Of a DNA stretch of 6,009 nt, positions 1-6,009 are shown in pieces (positions within the stretch are counted from its first letter, which is position 1; every line of letters starts with the position of its first letter). The position numbers and the translations under genes were made by a program. The DNA is from Firmicutes bacterium UBA4845 (GTDB lineage Bacteria > Bacillota > Clostridia > Tissierellales > Sedimentibacteraceae): contig DHER01000148.1 in the NCBI GenBank assembly GCA_002399975.1, forward strand, positions 1-6,009, read 5' to 3'. The notes under the pieces are model-generated. The model ran no database searches. It saw nothing but the letters and a program-made list of their open reading frames with translations, and was not told the DNA's origin.

Positions 1-2733
1 GGTGATTTATATCGTCGCAGAACCGATATTGTTGGCTTTGTGAATGGCATTCCACTGCTTTTTATAGAGTTGAAAAAGCAAAATGTAGATGTACAGGATG
101 CCTACACCTGCAATTACACTGACTATTTAGATACCATTCCCCAGCTATTTCATTTCAATGCCTTTGTTATGTTGTCCAATGGCTTGGAATCCAAAGTAGG
201 TACTTTGGGTAGTAAATACGAATTTTTTAATGATTGGAAACGTCTACATGAAGATGATAGCGGCTCTGTGGAACTGGCAACCATGCTGAGAGGTATTTGT
301 AATAAGAAAAACTTTATGGATTTATTTGAAAACTTTATACTTTTTGATACTTCTGGTGGTACAACGGCAAAAATCATGGCAAGAAACCATCAGTTCCTTG
401 GTGTTAACGAAGCTGTTGAATCTTATAAGAATCGAAAACTGAACAATGGTAAGCTGGGTGTTTTCTGGCATACTCAGGGTAGTGGAAAAAGTTATTCCAT
501 GGTATTTCTTGCACAGAAAATCCGTCGAAAATTTGCAGGCTCCCCAACCTTTGTTATTCTGACAGATCGAGAAGAGTTGAATAAGCAAATTAGTGATACC
601 TTTGAAGCTTGTGGCTTACTTGGTACCACTAAAGCAAAACAGTTTATTGCTACTAGTGGTGAAGATTTAATTCAGAAATTAAAAGGAAATCCAAGCTTTA
701 TCTTTACATTGATACATAAGTTTAATAAACCAGATGAACCACCAATTATTCCCAACCATGACATCATTGTCTTATCAGATGAAGCCCATCGTACACAGAA
801 TGGTATATTTGCTGATAATATGTGTACATTGCTTCCTACAGCTTCCCGTATTGGATTTACAGGTACACCGCTGTTCGCTTATGACAATATTACCGAAAGA
901 ACATTTGGCGGCTATGTTTCCATTTATGATTTCAAGCGTGCTGTAGATGATGGAGCGACGGTTCCTCTTTATTATGAGAATAGAGCCGATCTACTGGAAA
1001 TAGACAATCCTGAAATTAATGATGAACTACTAGATGCAATAGAACAGGCTGATCTGGATGTTAATCAGCAGGCTAAACTAGAACAGGAACTAGCTAAGGA
1101 CATACATGTCCTTACCAGTGAAAAACGTTTGGATACCATTGCAAAGGATTTTGTAGAGCATTACTCTGAGTTGTGGACAACGGGTAAAGCCATGTTTGTT
1201 TGTATCAATAAAGTAACTGCAGTTCGAATGTTTAATTTAGCTCAGAAATATTGGGAGCTAAAAATAAAAGAAATTGAATCTTCGCTATCTGGAGCCACAC
1301 AGCAGGAATACATGGAAATCAGCCGTAGGCTAGAGTGGATGAAAAACACAGAAATGGCGGTTATTATCAGTCAGGAACAAAATGAAGTAGCTACTTTTGA
1401 AAAATGGGGACTGGATATTAAACCCCATCGCAGCAAAATGGAAAAACGAGAAATGGACAAGGAATTTAAGGATCCTGATAATCCATTTCGGATCGTATTT
1501 GTTTGCGCTATGTGGTTGACAGGGTTTGATGTGAAATGCCTTTCTACAATCTATTTGGATAAGCCATTAAAGGCACATACCTTAATGCAAACCATAGCAC
1601 GAGCGAATCGTGTTTATGAGGGAAAAAGCAATGGCCTAATTGTTGATTATGTTGGTGTTGTTAAAGCACTGAGGAAGGCTTTGGCTGATTATACAAAAAC
1701 TAAAGGCGGTACTGATGGATCTGATCCTGCTCCTGATAAAGCAGAGTTGATTGCTCGTATCATTGCATTAACCAATGATATCATCGCATACATGAAACAG
1801 CATGGTTTTAGCTTGTCAGATCTCGTTCAGGCAGTTGACTTTGACAAGTTGGCCTTGGTTCAAGAGGGAGCCAATGCCATGTGCGTCTCAGAGGAAGTGA
1901 AGAAACGTTTTGAAGTTATGGCTAGGGAATTATTCAAACTGTTTAAGTATGTCGAAAAACAAGAAGTCACAGATCAGTACCGAGCTTATAAAAATGCTAT
2001 CAGTGCAGTTTATGACCAGATGCAGGAAAAAAGGAAGCATTCGGATAATACAGATTTAATGATTCAGCTGCACAATATAGTTAGTGAATATATCAAAGTT
2101 GTTAAGCTACCAGAGCATGTAAACGAAGATGGTAGTGGATACTTAGTTGAAAGTCGCCGCTTTGATATCAGCCATATTGATTTCGAACGATTGCAGCAGG
2201 AATTTGCACGTGTTAAGAATAAGAATCTTCTTATGAAAGATTTACAGGAGCTTATCAATGACAGGCTGGATAATATGATGAAGCGCAACCCATCACGTAT
2301 TAACTATTATGAACGATATCAGAAAATTATTGAGGAATACAATGCTGAACAGGACAAAGCTGCCATAGAGAAAACATTTATTGACTTAACTAACTTCGTA
2401 AATGATCTGGATGATGAGGAAAAAAGGTACGTACGGGAAGGATTTAACAATGACGAAGAATTGGCTATGTACGATTTGCTTTTAAAGGACTCGCTTACTC
2501 CGTCAGAGATTAAAAAGATTAAAAAGCTTGCCAAGGTATTATTGGAACGAATCAAGGATAAAATCAGTGAATTGGATCATTGGACAGAAAAGGAAGAAAC
2601 TCAGGCAGCAGTCGATATACTTATCAGAGATACCCTATGGAGTGAACTACCTGATAGTTACGATGATAGATTATTAAATGAATATCGCCGAAAGATTTAT
2701 GAGTTTGTATATACTACTTATCCGGCGGCGTAG
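1..2733 (+). CDS. hsdR: Type I restriction enzyme R subunit HsdR (5' end cut by window)
   Basis: This is the ATP-dependent translocase and endonuclease subunit of a type I restriction-modification complex; it works with HsdM and HsdS, which are not in the window. The frame is open from base 1 with 910 codons visible, so the GTG at 40 is internal and the true start lies upstream. Counting codons from base 1, the PD-(D/E)xK nuclease site is D9, E23, K25, with the same D-14-E-x-K spacing as in EcoR124I. The helicase motifs follow: Walker A GSGKS at 160-164, DEAH at 260-263, FTGTP at 286-290, MFVCIN at 398-403, TGFD at 507-510 and QTIARANR at 530-537. Residues from about 570 to 910 are helix-rich and charged, as in the C-terminal domain of the EcoR124I/HindI-type subunits that docks to the methyltransferase core. 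By family length, roughly 130-150 N-terminal residues are missing. No frameshift or lost catalytic residue is visible, so the subunit looks functional. Confidence 0.96.
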   Translation, partial: GDLYRRRTDIVGFVNGIPLLFIELKKQNVDVQDAYTCNYTDYLDTIPQLFHFNAFVMLSNGLESKVGTLGSKYEFFNDWKRLHEDDSGSVELATMLRGICNKKNFMDLFENFILFDTSGGTTAKIMARNHQFLGVNEAVESYKNRKLNNGKLGVFWHTQGSGKSYSMVFLAQKIRRKFAGSPTFVILTDREELNKQISDTFEACGLLGTTKAKQFIATSGEDLIQKLKGNPSFIFTLIHKFNKPDEPPIIPNHDIIVLSDEAHRTQNGIFADNMCTLLPTASRIGFTGTPLFAYDNITERTFGGYVSIYDFKRAVDDGATVPLYYENRADLLEIDNPEINDELLDAIEQADLDVNQQAKLEQELAKDIHVLTSEKRLDTIAKDFVEHYSELWTTGKAMFVCINKVTAVRMFNLAQKYWELKIKEIESSLSGATQQEYMEISRRLEWMKNTEMAVIISQEQNEVATFEKWGLDIKPHRSKMEKREMDKEFKDPDNPFRIVFVCAMWLTGFDVKCLSTIYLDKPLKAHTLMQTIARANRVYEGKSNGLIVDYVGVVKALRKALADYTKTKGGTDGSDPAPDKAELIARIIALTNDIIAYMKQHGFSLSDLVQAVDFDKLALVQEGANAMCVSEEVKKRFEVMARELFKLFKYVEKQEVTDQYRAYKNAISAVYDQMQEKRKHSDNTDLMIQLHNIVSEYIKVVKLPEHVNEDGSGYLVESRRFDISHIDFERLQQEFARVKNKNLLMKDLQELINDRLDNMMKRNPSRINYYERYQKIIEEYNAEQDKAAIEKTFIDLTNFVNDLDDEEKRYVREGFNNDEELAMYDLLLKDSLTPSEIKKIKKLAKVLLERIKDKISELDHWTEKEETQAAVDILIRDTLWSELPDSYDDRLLNEYRRKIYEFVYTTYPAA

Positions 2734-2763
2734 GAACATTAACGACGAGCGTTATTGGTGTAC

Positions 2764-2772
2764 AAAGGAAAG
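2764..2772 (+). promoter_or_regulatory. Ribosome binding site deciding the GTG start of the HNH gene
   Basis: AAAGGAAAG, with AAGGA ending 6 bases before GTG 2776. It lies downstream of the longer-frame starts TTG 2755 and GTG 2758, so it argues against them. For ATG 2791 the spacing would be about 21 bases, too long. Confidence 0.55.
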
Positions 2773-2775
2773 CTG

Positions 2776-3714
2776 GTGAAGATATTGAAGATGTATGTTG
2801 GGATCACGGACTATGACTGGTTTAGAACTTTAAAGCAGGCAAAATGTGACGAAGTAAACTTTTGGAAACCTGGAGGAAAAACAAATTTCAAAGCTCTTGA
2901 TGAAGGGGATTTGTTTTTATTTAAATTACATAGTCCACAAGATTATATTGTAGGCGGTGGCTTTTTTCTGAAGTTCTCAATATTACCATCTTCATTAGCA
3001 TGGGAAGCTTTTGGATTAGCTAATGGAGCTAGGAGTCTATTCGAGTTACATGACAGGATATATAAATATAGAAAGACAAATCGTATATCTGATCCGGATC
3101 CTCAGATTGGCTGTATTATATTATCGATGCCTTTTTATTTAGAAGAAGATGACTGGATCACTGTTCCGGACAATTGGAGCAAAAATATCGTACAAGGTAA
3201 GATGTACGATACTTCTGAACATTATGGAAAGCTGTTATATCAACAAATACAGGAAGTGTTATATAGCCAGAGATTCAATAAAAATCTACTGAGAGAAGAC
3301 TCCATAAATAGCCGATATGGTAAAGAACAGAAGATAAAACCAAGAATAGGGCAGGGTGCTTTCAAGATCCTTATTACTGATGCTTACCATAGAAGATGTG
3401 CAATAACTGGTGAAAAAACATTACCCGTATTAGAGGCAGCCCATATTAAACCATTTAGTCTTGATGGATCTCATGAAATTAATAATGGTCTACTGCTTAG
3501 AAGAGATTTTCATACCTTGTTTGATCGGGGGTACATAACGATTGATAAGGAATTCAATGTTGAGGTAAGTCGCCGCATCAAGGAAGACTTTGGAAATGGA
3601 AAAGAGTACTATGCACACCATGGAAGTAAGTTGATAATTTTGCCGGGGAAAAAAGAACAACTTCCAAGCCCACACTATTTAGAATGGCATAATGAGAATA
3701 TATATTTGGGATAA
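2776..3714 (+). CDS. HNH endonuclease, putative restriction enzyme
   Basis: A 312-residue protein probably cutting DNA with a C-terminal HNH (beta-beta-alpha metal) nuclease. The HNH core is C208-x-x-x-G212, then AAH at 221-223 with I224 and P226, N237-G238, and D244-x-H246 followed by LFD at 248-250; H223, N237 and H246 are the likely catalytic and metal residues. The N-terminal part begins YVGITDYDWF and continues with EVNFW, GDLFLFK and IVGGGFF. This pattern is shared by many proteins annotated as HNH or putative restriction endonucleases, and it resembles a small beta-barrel (PUA/EVE-like) domain that might sense modified bases; that last point is inference. The GTG at 2776 is chosen because AAAGGAAAG (2764-2772) sits 6 bases before it. 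The TTG at 2755 lacks a site, and the ATG at 2791 is a second option, giving 307 residues. It starts 42 bases after hsdR and is probably co-transcribed with it. Confidence 0.9.
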   Translation: MKILKMYVGITDYDWFRTLKQAKCDEVNFWKPGGKTNFKALDEGDLFLFKLHSPQDYIVGGGFFLKFSILPSSLAWEAFGLANGARSLFELHDRIYKYRKTNRISDPDPQIGCIILSMPFYLEEDDWITVPDNWSKNIVQGKMYDTSEHYGKLLYQQIQEVLYSQRFNKNLLREDSINSRYGKEQKIKPRIGQGAFKILITDAYHRRCAITGEKTLPVLEAAHIKPFSLDGSHEINNGLLLRRDFHTLFDRGYITIDKEFNVEVSRRIKEDFGNGKEYYAHHGSKLIILPGKKEQLPSPHYLEWHNENIYLG

Positions 3715-3754
3715 GTCATAGAACAAAGAAGGTGTAAGCATTATTCATTTATTG

Positions 3755-3769
3755 AAAAGGGGGATGGTG
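3755..3769 (+). promoter_or_regulatory. Ribosome binding site of the 361-residue protein gene
   Basis: AAAAGGGGGATGGTG precedes ATG 3774. The G run ends 10 bases before the start and GGTG ends 4 bases before it. The ATG inside the run at 3764 opens only a two-codon frame (ATG GTG TAA), so it is not the start. Confidence 0.6.
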
Positions 3770-3773
3770 TAAA

Positions 3774-4859
3774 ATGGCTCAGATTGATGCCAACAAATTG
3801 ATCGACTTTATTAAGCTGTATTTTCCAGAGGATGCGACTGAAATCTCTGATGCATTGGATTTACTAAGCCTTGCATTGGATGGACTGCTGAGTAGCACAA
3901 ATACGACTATAGCAGAATTCCATAAGAATAAAGATTTTGACAAAGGAATGGAATTGTGGGAGTTTTCTAAATCGGTGGCAGAGATCCAAGAAGAAATTAA
4001 TGAATATTCAACTTTGATAAGCATAGATGCTGAAATTGATGAAGAAGAGCCTGAAGAAGAACCAGATGAAATAGAAGAGCAGAGAACCATACCAAATTAT
4101 TCGGATTATGCAGTTGATTCTTCTATACCTCATACCCTTTATGAAGATTTCACCCATAAAAAGGTTGTTGCATTTTTATTTAATAATAATCGACATCCAG
4201 CAAAAGACTGGAAAGATGTGTTGCTGCAAACATGTGATTTGCTAGCAGAGATAGATGCTGCTAAGTTTTCAGAGTTTATTAATGACCCTGCCATGAGAGG
4301 AAGAAAGATTTCTTATTTCAGCAAAAAGCATGTTGATAGAAAAAATGCCAAAATGAAAAACATTGATATTTATGTCTGGACTAATTTGAGTGCAAACAGC
4401 ATAAGAAATCTTATAAGGAAGCTGCTCAAGAAGTTTAATATAAAATTGACTAATTATTATGTTTATCTAAGAGCAGATTATACTCCATTACATAAAAATG
4501 AGAAGGTGAAAGATGAATTTGATACTATGCAATATGATTACAATAATGAGGACAAAATTGGGAAATTAGTCCGACAAACACTGAGGCAACTTTCAAATAG
4601 GCAATACCGATTTACTGATAAAGAATTAAACTCAATGTTGTCAAAGCAATGGTCAAAAGAAGTACTGAACATAGATTATCCACTTCTTAGAAAAGTTGAA
4701 GATGATAAAGATATTTCTGTTCAAATTAAGGATGGGATGTATGGCCGCTATTGGAAAGAGATTTTTGAATTTAACGGAATGAAGTTTTTGGCTACGAGCC
4801 AGTGGTATGAGCGACATAGAGAGCCTTTTACACGTTGGATAACAAATTTGCAGGATTAA
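3774..4859 (+). CDS. Uncharacterised 361-residue protein downstream of the restriction genes
   Basis: I do not recognise this protein and assign no function. Residues 1-80 look mainly helical and could form a small bundle. Residues 84-103 are an extremely acidic linker, rich in E and D with prolines. Residues 115-235 contain a compact region with hydrophobic strands and helices (KVVAFLF, DWKDVLLQTCDLL, IDIYVWTNLS, IRNLIRKLLKKF, YYVYLRADY). Residues 260-361 look like a separate, basic C-terminal domain, with LVRQTLRQL, LNSMLSKQW and a closing block, GRYWKEIFEFNGMKFLATSQW, that runs into a final PFTRWI. No signal peptide, membrane helix, Walker motif, HNH or obvious PD-(D/E)xK site is seen, so it is probably cytoplasmic. 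ATG 3774 is the only usable start, because an in-frame TGA lies at 3753. It sits 59 bases after the HNH gene, in the same direction and before a shared terminator, so a restriction-linked accessory role is plausible but inferred from position. Confidence 0.88.
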   Translation: MAQIDANKLIDFIKLYFPEDATEISDALDLLSLALDGLLSSTNTTIAEFHKNKDFDKGMELWEFSKSVAEIQEEINEYSTLISIDAEIDEEEPEEEPDEIEEQRTIPNYSDYAVDSSIPHTLYEDFTHKKVVAFLFNNNRHPAKDWKDVLLQTCDLLAEIDAAKFSEFINDPAMRGRKISYFSKKHVDRKNAKMKNIDIYVWTNLSANSIRNLIRKLLKKFNIKLTNYYVYLRADYTPLHKNEKVKDEFDTMQYDYNNEDKIGKLVRQTLRQLSNRQYRFTDKELNSMLSKQWSKEVLNIDYPLLRKVEDDKDISVQIKDGMYGRYWKEIFEFNGMKFLATSQWYERHREPFTRWITNLQD

Positions 4860-4882
4860 AATCAGTATTATGACCTAATGTA

Positions 4883-4908
4883 AAAAAACACCCTAATGGG
4901 TGTTTTTT
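4883..4908 (+). terminator. Intrinsic terminator, probably bidirectional
   Basis: A perfect 11-base-pair inverted repeat: AAAAAACACCC at 4883-4893 and GGGTGTTTTTT at 4898-4908, with loop TAAT. The CACCC/GGGTG core followed by six T is a typical rho-independent terminator, 23 bases after the stop of the 361-residue protein gene. The A run on the left gives the mirror-image signal, so it could also stop transcription coming from the right. It closes the hsdR-HNH-unknown gene group and insulates it from istA. Confidence 0.88.
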
Positions 4909-4927
4909 AGTTGTATGCAAATAATGT

Positions 4928-4934
4928 TTATAAA
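4928..4934 (+). promoter_or_regulatory. Possible -10 element ahead of istA
   Basis: TTATAAA, preceded by TG at 4925-4926, lies between the terminator and the tiny frame at 4957, and something must drive istA after the terminator. No good -35 hexamer is found 16-18 bases upstream. A second weak candidate pair is TTGCGT (4961-4966) with TTTAAT (4985-4990), spacing 18. Neither is strong, so the promoter is unresolved. Confidence 0.25.
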
Positions 4935-4941
4935 TTATGTC

Positions 4942-4952
4942 AAGGAGGTGAT
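4942..4952 (+). promoter_or_regulatory. Near-perfect Shine-Dalgarno sequence before an 8-codon frame
   Basis: AAGGAGGTGAT is complementary over 11 bases to the conserved 3' end of bacterial 16S rRNA, a stronger match than the site used by istA itself. GGAGG ends 8 bases before ATG 4957, the normal distance. It does not serve istA, which begins 61 bases downstream of it and has its own site. Confidence 0.6.
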
Positions 4953-4956
4953 GCCT

Positions 4957-4983
4957 ATGCTTGCGTTGGTACATGTATTCTAG
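4957..4983 (+). CDS. Possible 8-residue leader peptide upstream of istA
   Basis: ATG 4957 to TAG 4981 encodes MLALVHVF, preceded by an 11-base Shine-Dalgarno match at optimal spacing. ATG 4951 is in frame but too close to the binding site. Translation of this frame would place ribosomes just before the istA binding site (4998-5006), so it could be a leader that tunes istA translation. No pair of alternative hairpins is visible, which weakens an attenuation model. It may instead be chance, or a remnant of a longer gene displaced by the insertion. Confidence 0.25.
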   Translation: MLALVHVF

Positions 4984-4997
4984 CTTTAATAACAAAC

Positions 4998-5006
4998 TAA
5001 AGGAGG
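4998..5006 (+). promoter_or_regulatory. Ribosome binding site of istA
   Basis: TAAAGGAGG ends 7 bases before ATG 5014, a strong and well-spaced site that fixes the istA start. Confidence 0.8.
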
Positions 5007-5013
5007 AAAACAC

Positions 5014-6009
5014 ATGATCGGTATCGAGCAATACCAAAAAATCCAAGAGTACAAAGAACTTGGACTTTCCCAGACCAAGACTGCTAAAGCGCTGGGGATC
5101 ACCTATACTTCTGTCAGTAAATACTGGAATATGAGCAAAGAGGATTATGCCAGGGAAGCTGAGCAGGAAAAGTATCATATGGATAATTATCGACAGTACA
5201 TATTAGAGCAATTGAAAATATGCCCGCAAATCCGGGATACGAATATCTATCTCAAATTAATGGAAGCTTTTCCTGATTTACAAGTTAAACGAGCTACTTT
5301 CTATCGCTATATGAAAGCTCTAAGGGAACAGCATGGGTATCAGCATACCAGTAAGCGGAAAATCTCGCCACGTGAAGTCTCGCCACCAGGATATGAAGCT
5401 CAGGCTGATTTTGGTCAATATAAACTTAAAGATATGTATGGACGAATTGTGCGGGTATATTTCTTTTGCATGGTTCTGAGTTATAGCAGAATGAAATTTG
5501 TTTGCTTTTTACCGGATCCCTTCACGACCGAAACAGCCATAAAAGCTCATAACTATGCATTTCAATATTTTGGAGGAAGACCACAGACAATTCTATATGA
5601 TCTTGATCGGGTCTATGTGGTTAGCGAAAATCTAGGTAATATTATATTTGTACCGGTCTTTGAAAAATATGTAAAGCGTATCGGCTACAGTGTTTCATTA
5701 TGCAGGCCAAGAGATCCTCAGAGTAAAGGTAAGGTAGAAGAGGTAATTGGATATGTTAAGCAAAGTTTTCTGGAGGGGAGGGTATATACTGGAATTGACA
5801 GTCTTAACAGTGCAGCTCTTGCATGGTTGGATAGAGAAGGCAACGGGAGAGTTCATACTGTGACTAAAAAAGTGCCGCGAGAAATGTTCATAGAAGAACA
5901 AAAACAGCTTTTTCATGTTAAACCATATTCAGAGGTATCAAGTACTGTAGCATCCTTTGATTCCAATGGAGTGGTCAGTTATAAAAGGAATCGTTATCAG
6001 ATTGATGTC
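5014..6009 (+). CDS. istA: IS21-family transposase IstA (3' end cut by window)
   Basis: The DDE transposase of an IS21-type insertion sequence; it acts with the ATPase IstB, expected just beyond the right edge. The frame is open for 332 codons with no stop before the window ends; family members are around 400-500 residues. Residues 14-40 form a helix-turn-helix (LGLSQTKTAKALGITYTSVSKYW) for binding the element ends, and a second HTH-like part lies around 60-105. The RNase H-fold catalytic core has D132 in QADFGQ, D196 in ILYDLD and E242 in SKGKVEEVIGYVK, with DDE spacing of 63 and 45 intervening residues, plus the CRPRDPQSKGK block at 230-240 that is typical of IstA. The region from about 305 onward starts the C-terminal beta-barrel-like domain (SYKRNRYQIDV). 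No internal stop or frameshift is seen, so this part is intact. The strong binding site at 4998 supports ATG 5014. Confidence 0.95.
   Translation, partial: MIGIEQYQKIQEYKELGLSQTKTAKALGITYTSVSKYWNMSKEDYAREAEQEKYHMDNYRQYILEQLKICPQIRDTNIYLKLMEAFPDLQVKRATFYRYMKALREQHGYQHTSKRKISPREVSPPGYEAQADFGQYKLKDMYGRIVRVYFFCMVLSYSRMKFVCFLPDPFTTETAIKAHNYAFQYFGGRPQTILYDLDRVYVVSENLGNIIFVPVFEKYVKRIGYSVSLCRPRDPQSKGKVEEVIGYVKQSFLEGRVYTGIDSLNSAALAWLDREGNGRVHTVTKKVPREMFIEEQKQLFHVKPYSEVSSTVASFDSNGVVSYKRNRYQIDV

Larger units (their letters stand above)
4912..6009 (+). mobile_element. IS21-family insertion sequence, left part only
   Basis: The presence of istA shows an IS21-family element that extends past the right edge. 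IS21 elements usually begin with TGT; candidate left ends in the gap are TGT at 4912, just after the terminator, TGT at 4938 and TGT at 4879, just before it. The end at 4912 is a guess chosen because it leaves the terminator with the preceding genes. The right end, the matching inverted repeat and the target duplication are outside the window, so the boundary cannot be proven here. Confidence 0.55.

Noticed and set aside
40..42. GTG at 40 as the start of hsdR
   Set aside because: The frame is open to base 1 and the 13 preceding codons include D9 of the conserved nuclease site, so the start lies outside the window.
2755..2760. TTG 2755 or GTG 2758 as the start of the HNH gene
   Set aside because: Neither has a ribosome binding site at usable distance, whereas GTG 2776 does, and family members begin close to the YVGITD block.
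3779..4090. 103-residue minus-strand frame opposite the 361-residue protein gene
   Set aside because: Its serine-rich low-complexity product is just the complement of the GAA/GAT-rich acidic coding stretch.
4921..4939. Imperfect A+T-rich inverted repeat (ATAATGTTTATAAATTATG)
   Set aside because: The symmetry is imperfect and easily produced by A+T-rich sequence, so I do not call it a binding site or an IS end.
4970..4977. TACATGTA palindrome as an operator
   Set aside because: A single 8-base palindrome inside the tiny frame, with no second copy nearby; chance is sufficient.
4828..5178. 116-residue minus-strand frame spanning the terminator and the istA start
   Set aside because: It overlaps the intact istA start, runs through a terminator hairpin and has no recognisable domain; it is a shadow frame.

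Overview
The window is A+T-rich bacterial DNA with strong AGGAGG-type ribosome binding sites and all genes on the + strand. Codon use and the type of genes suggest a Bacillota host, probably a clostridium or Lachnospiraceae-like organism. This is inferred from composition and style only; there is no rRNA or other marker gene in the window.

Layout. (1) Bases 1-2733 hold most of hsdR, the motor and nuclease subunit of a type I restriction-modification system. It is cut by the left window edge, but the PD-(D/E)xK nuclease site, all major helicase motifs and the C-terminal helical domain are inside. (2) After a 42-base gap, 2776-3714 encodes an HNH endonuclease with an N-terminal domain of the kind found in stand-alone putative restriction enzymes. 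(3) After 59 bases, 3774-4859 encodes a 361-residue protein I do not recognise. It has a helical N-terminal part, a very acidic linker and a basic C-terminal part. (4) A clear intrinsic terminator at 4883-4908 closes this gene group. (5) From 5014 to the right edge runs the first two thirds of istA, the DDE transposase of an IS21-family element, also cut by the window. Its partner istB should lie beyond the edge.

How the parts fit. The first three genes are co-directional, tightly spaced and end at one terminator, so they look like the tail of a defence operon whose hsdM and hsdS would lie to the left. HsdR cleaves unmodified DNA after ATP-driven translocation. The HNH protein probably adds a second nuclease activity, possibly directed at modified DNA. 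The third protein is unknown, and its position makes it a candidate accessory factor. The IS21 element marks the right boundary of the locus. The 154-base gap before istA contains the terminator and a tiny 8-codon reading frame with a near-perfect ribosome binding site.

No tRNA, rRNA, CRISPR array or riboswitch was seen. No stretch longer than 300 bases lacks a gene.
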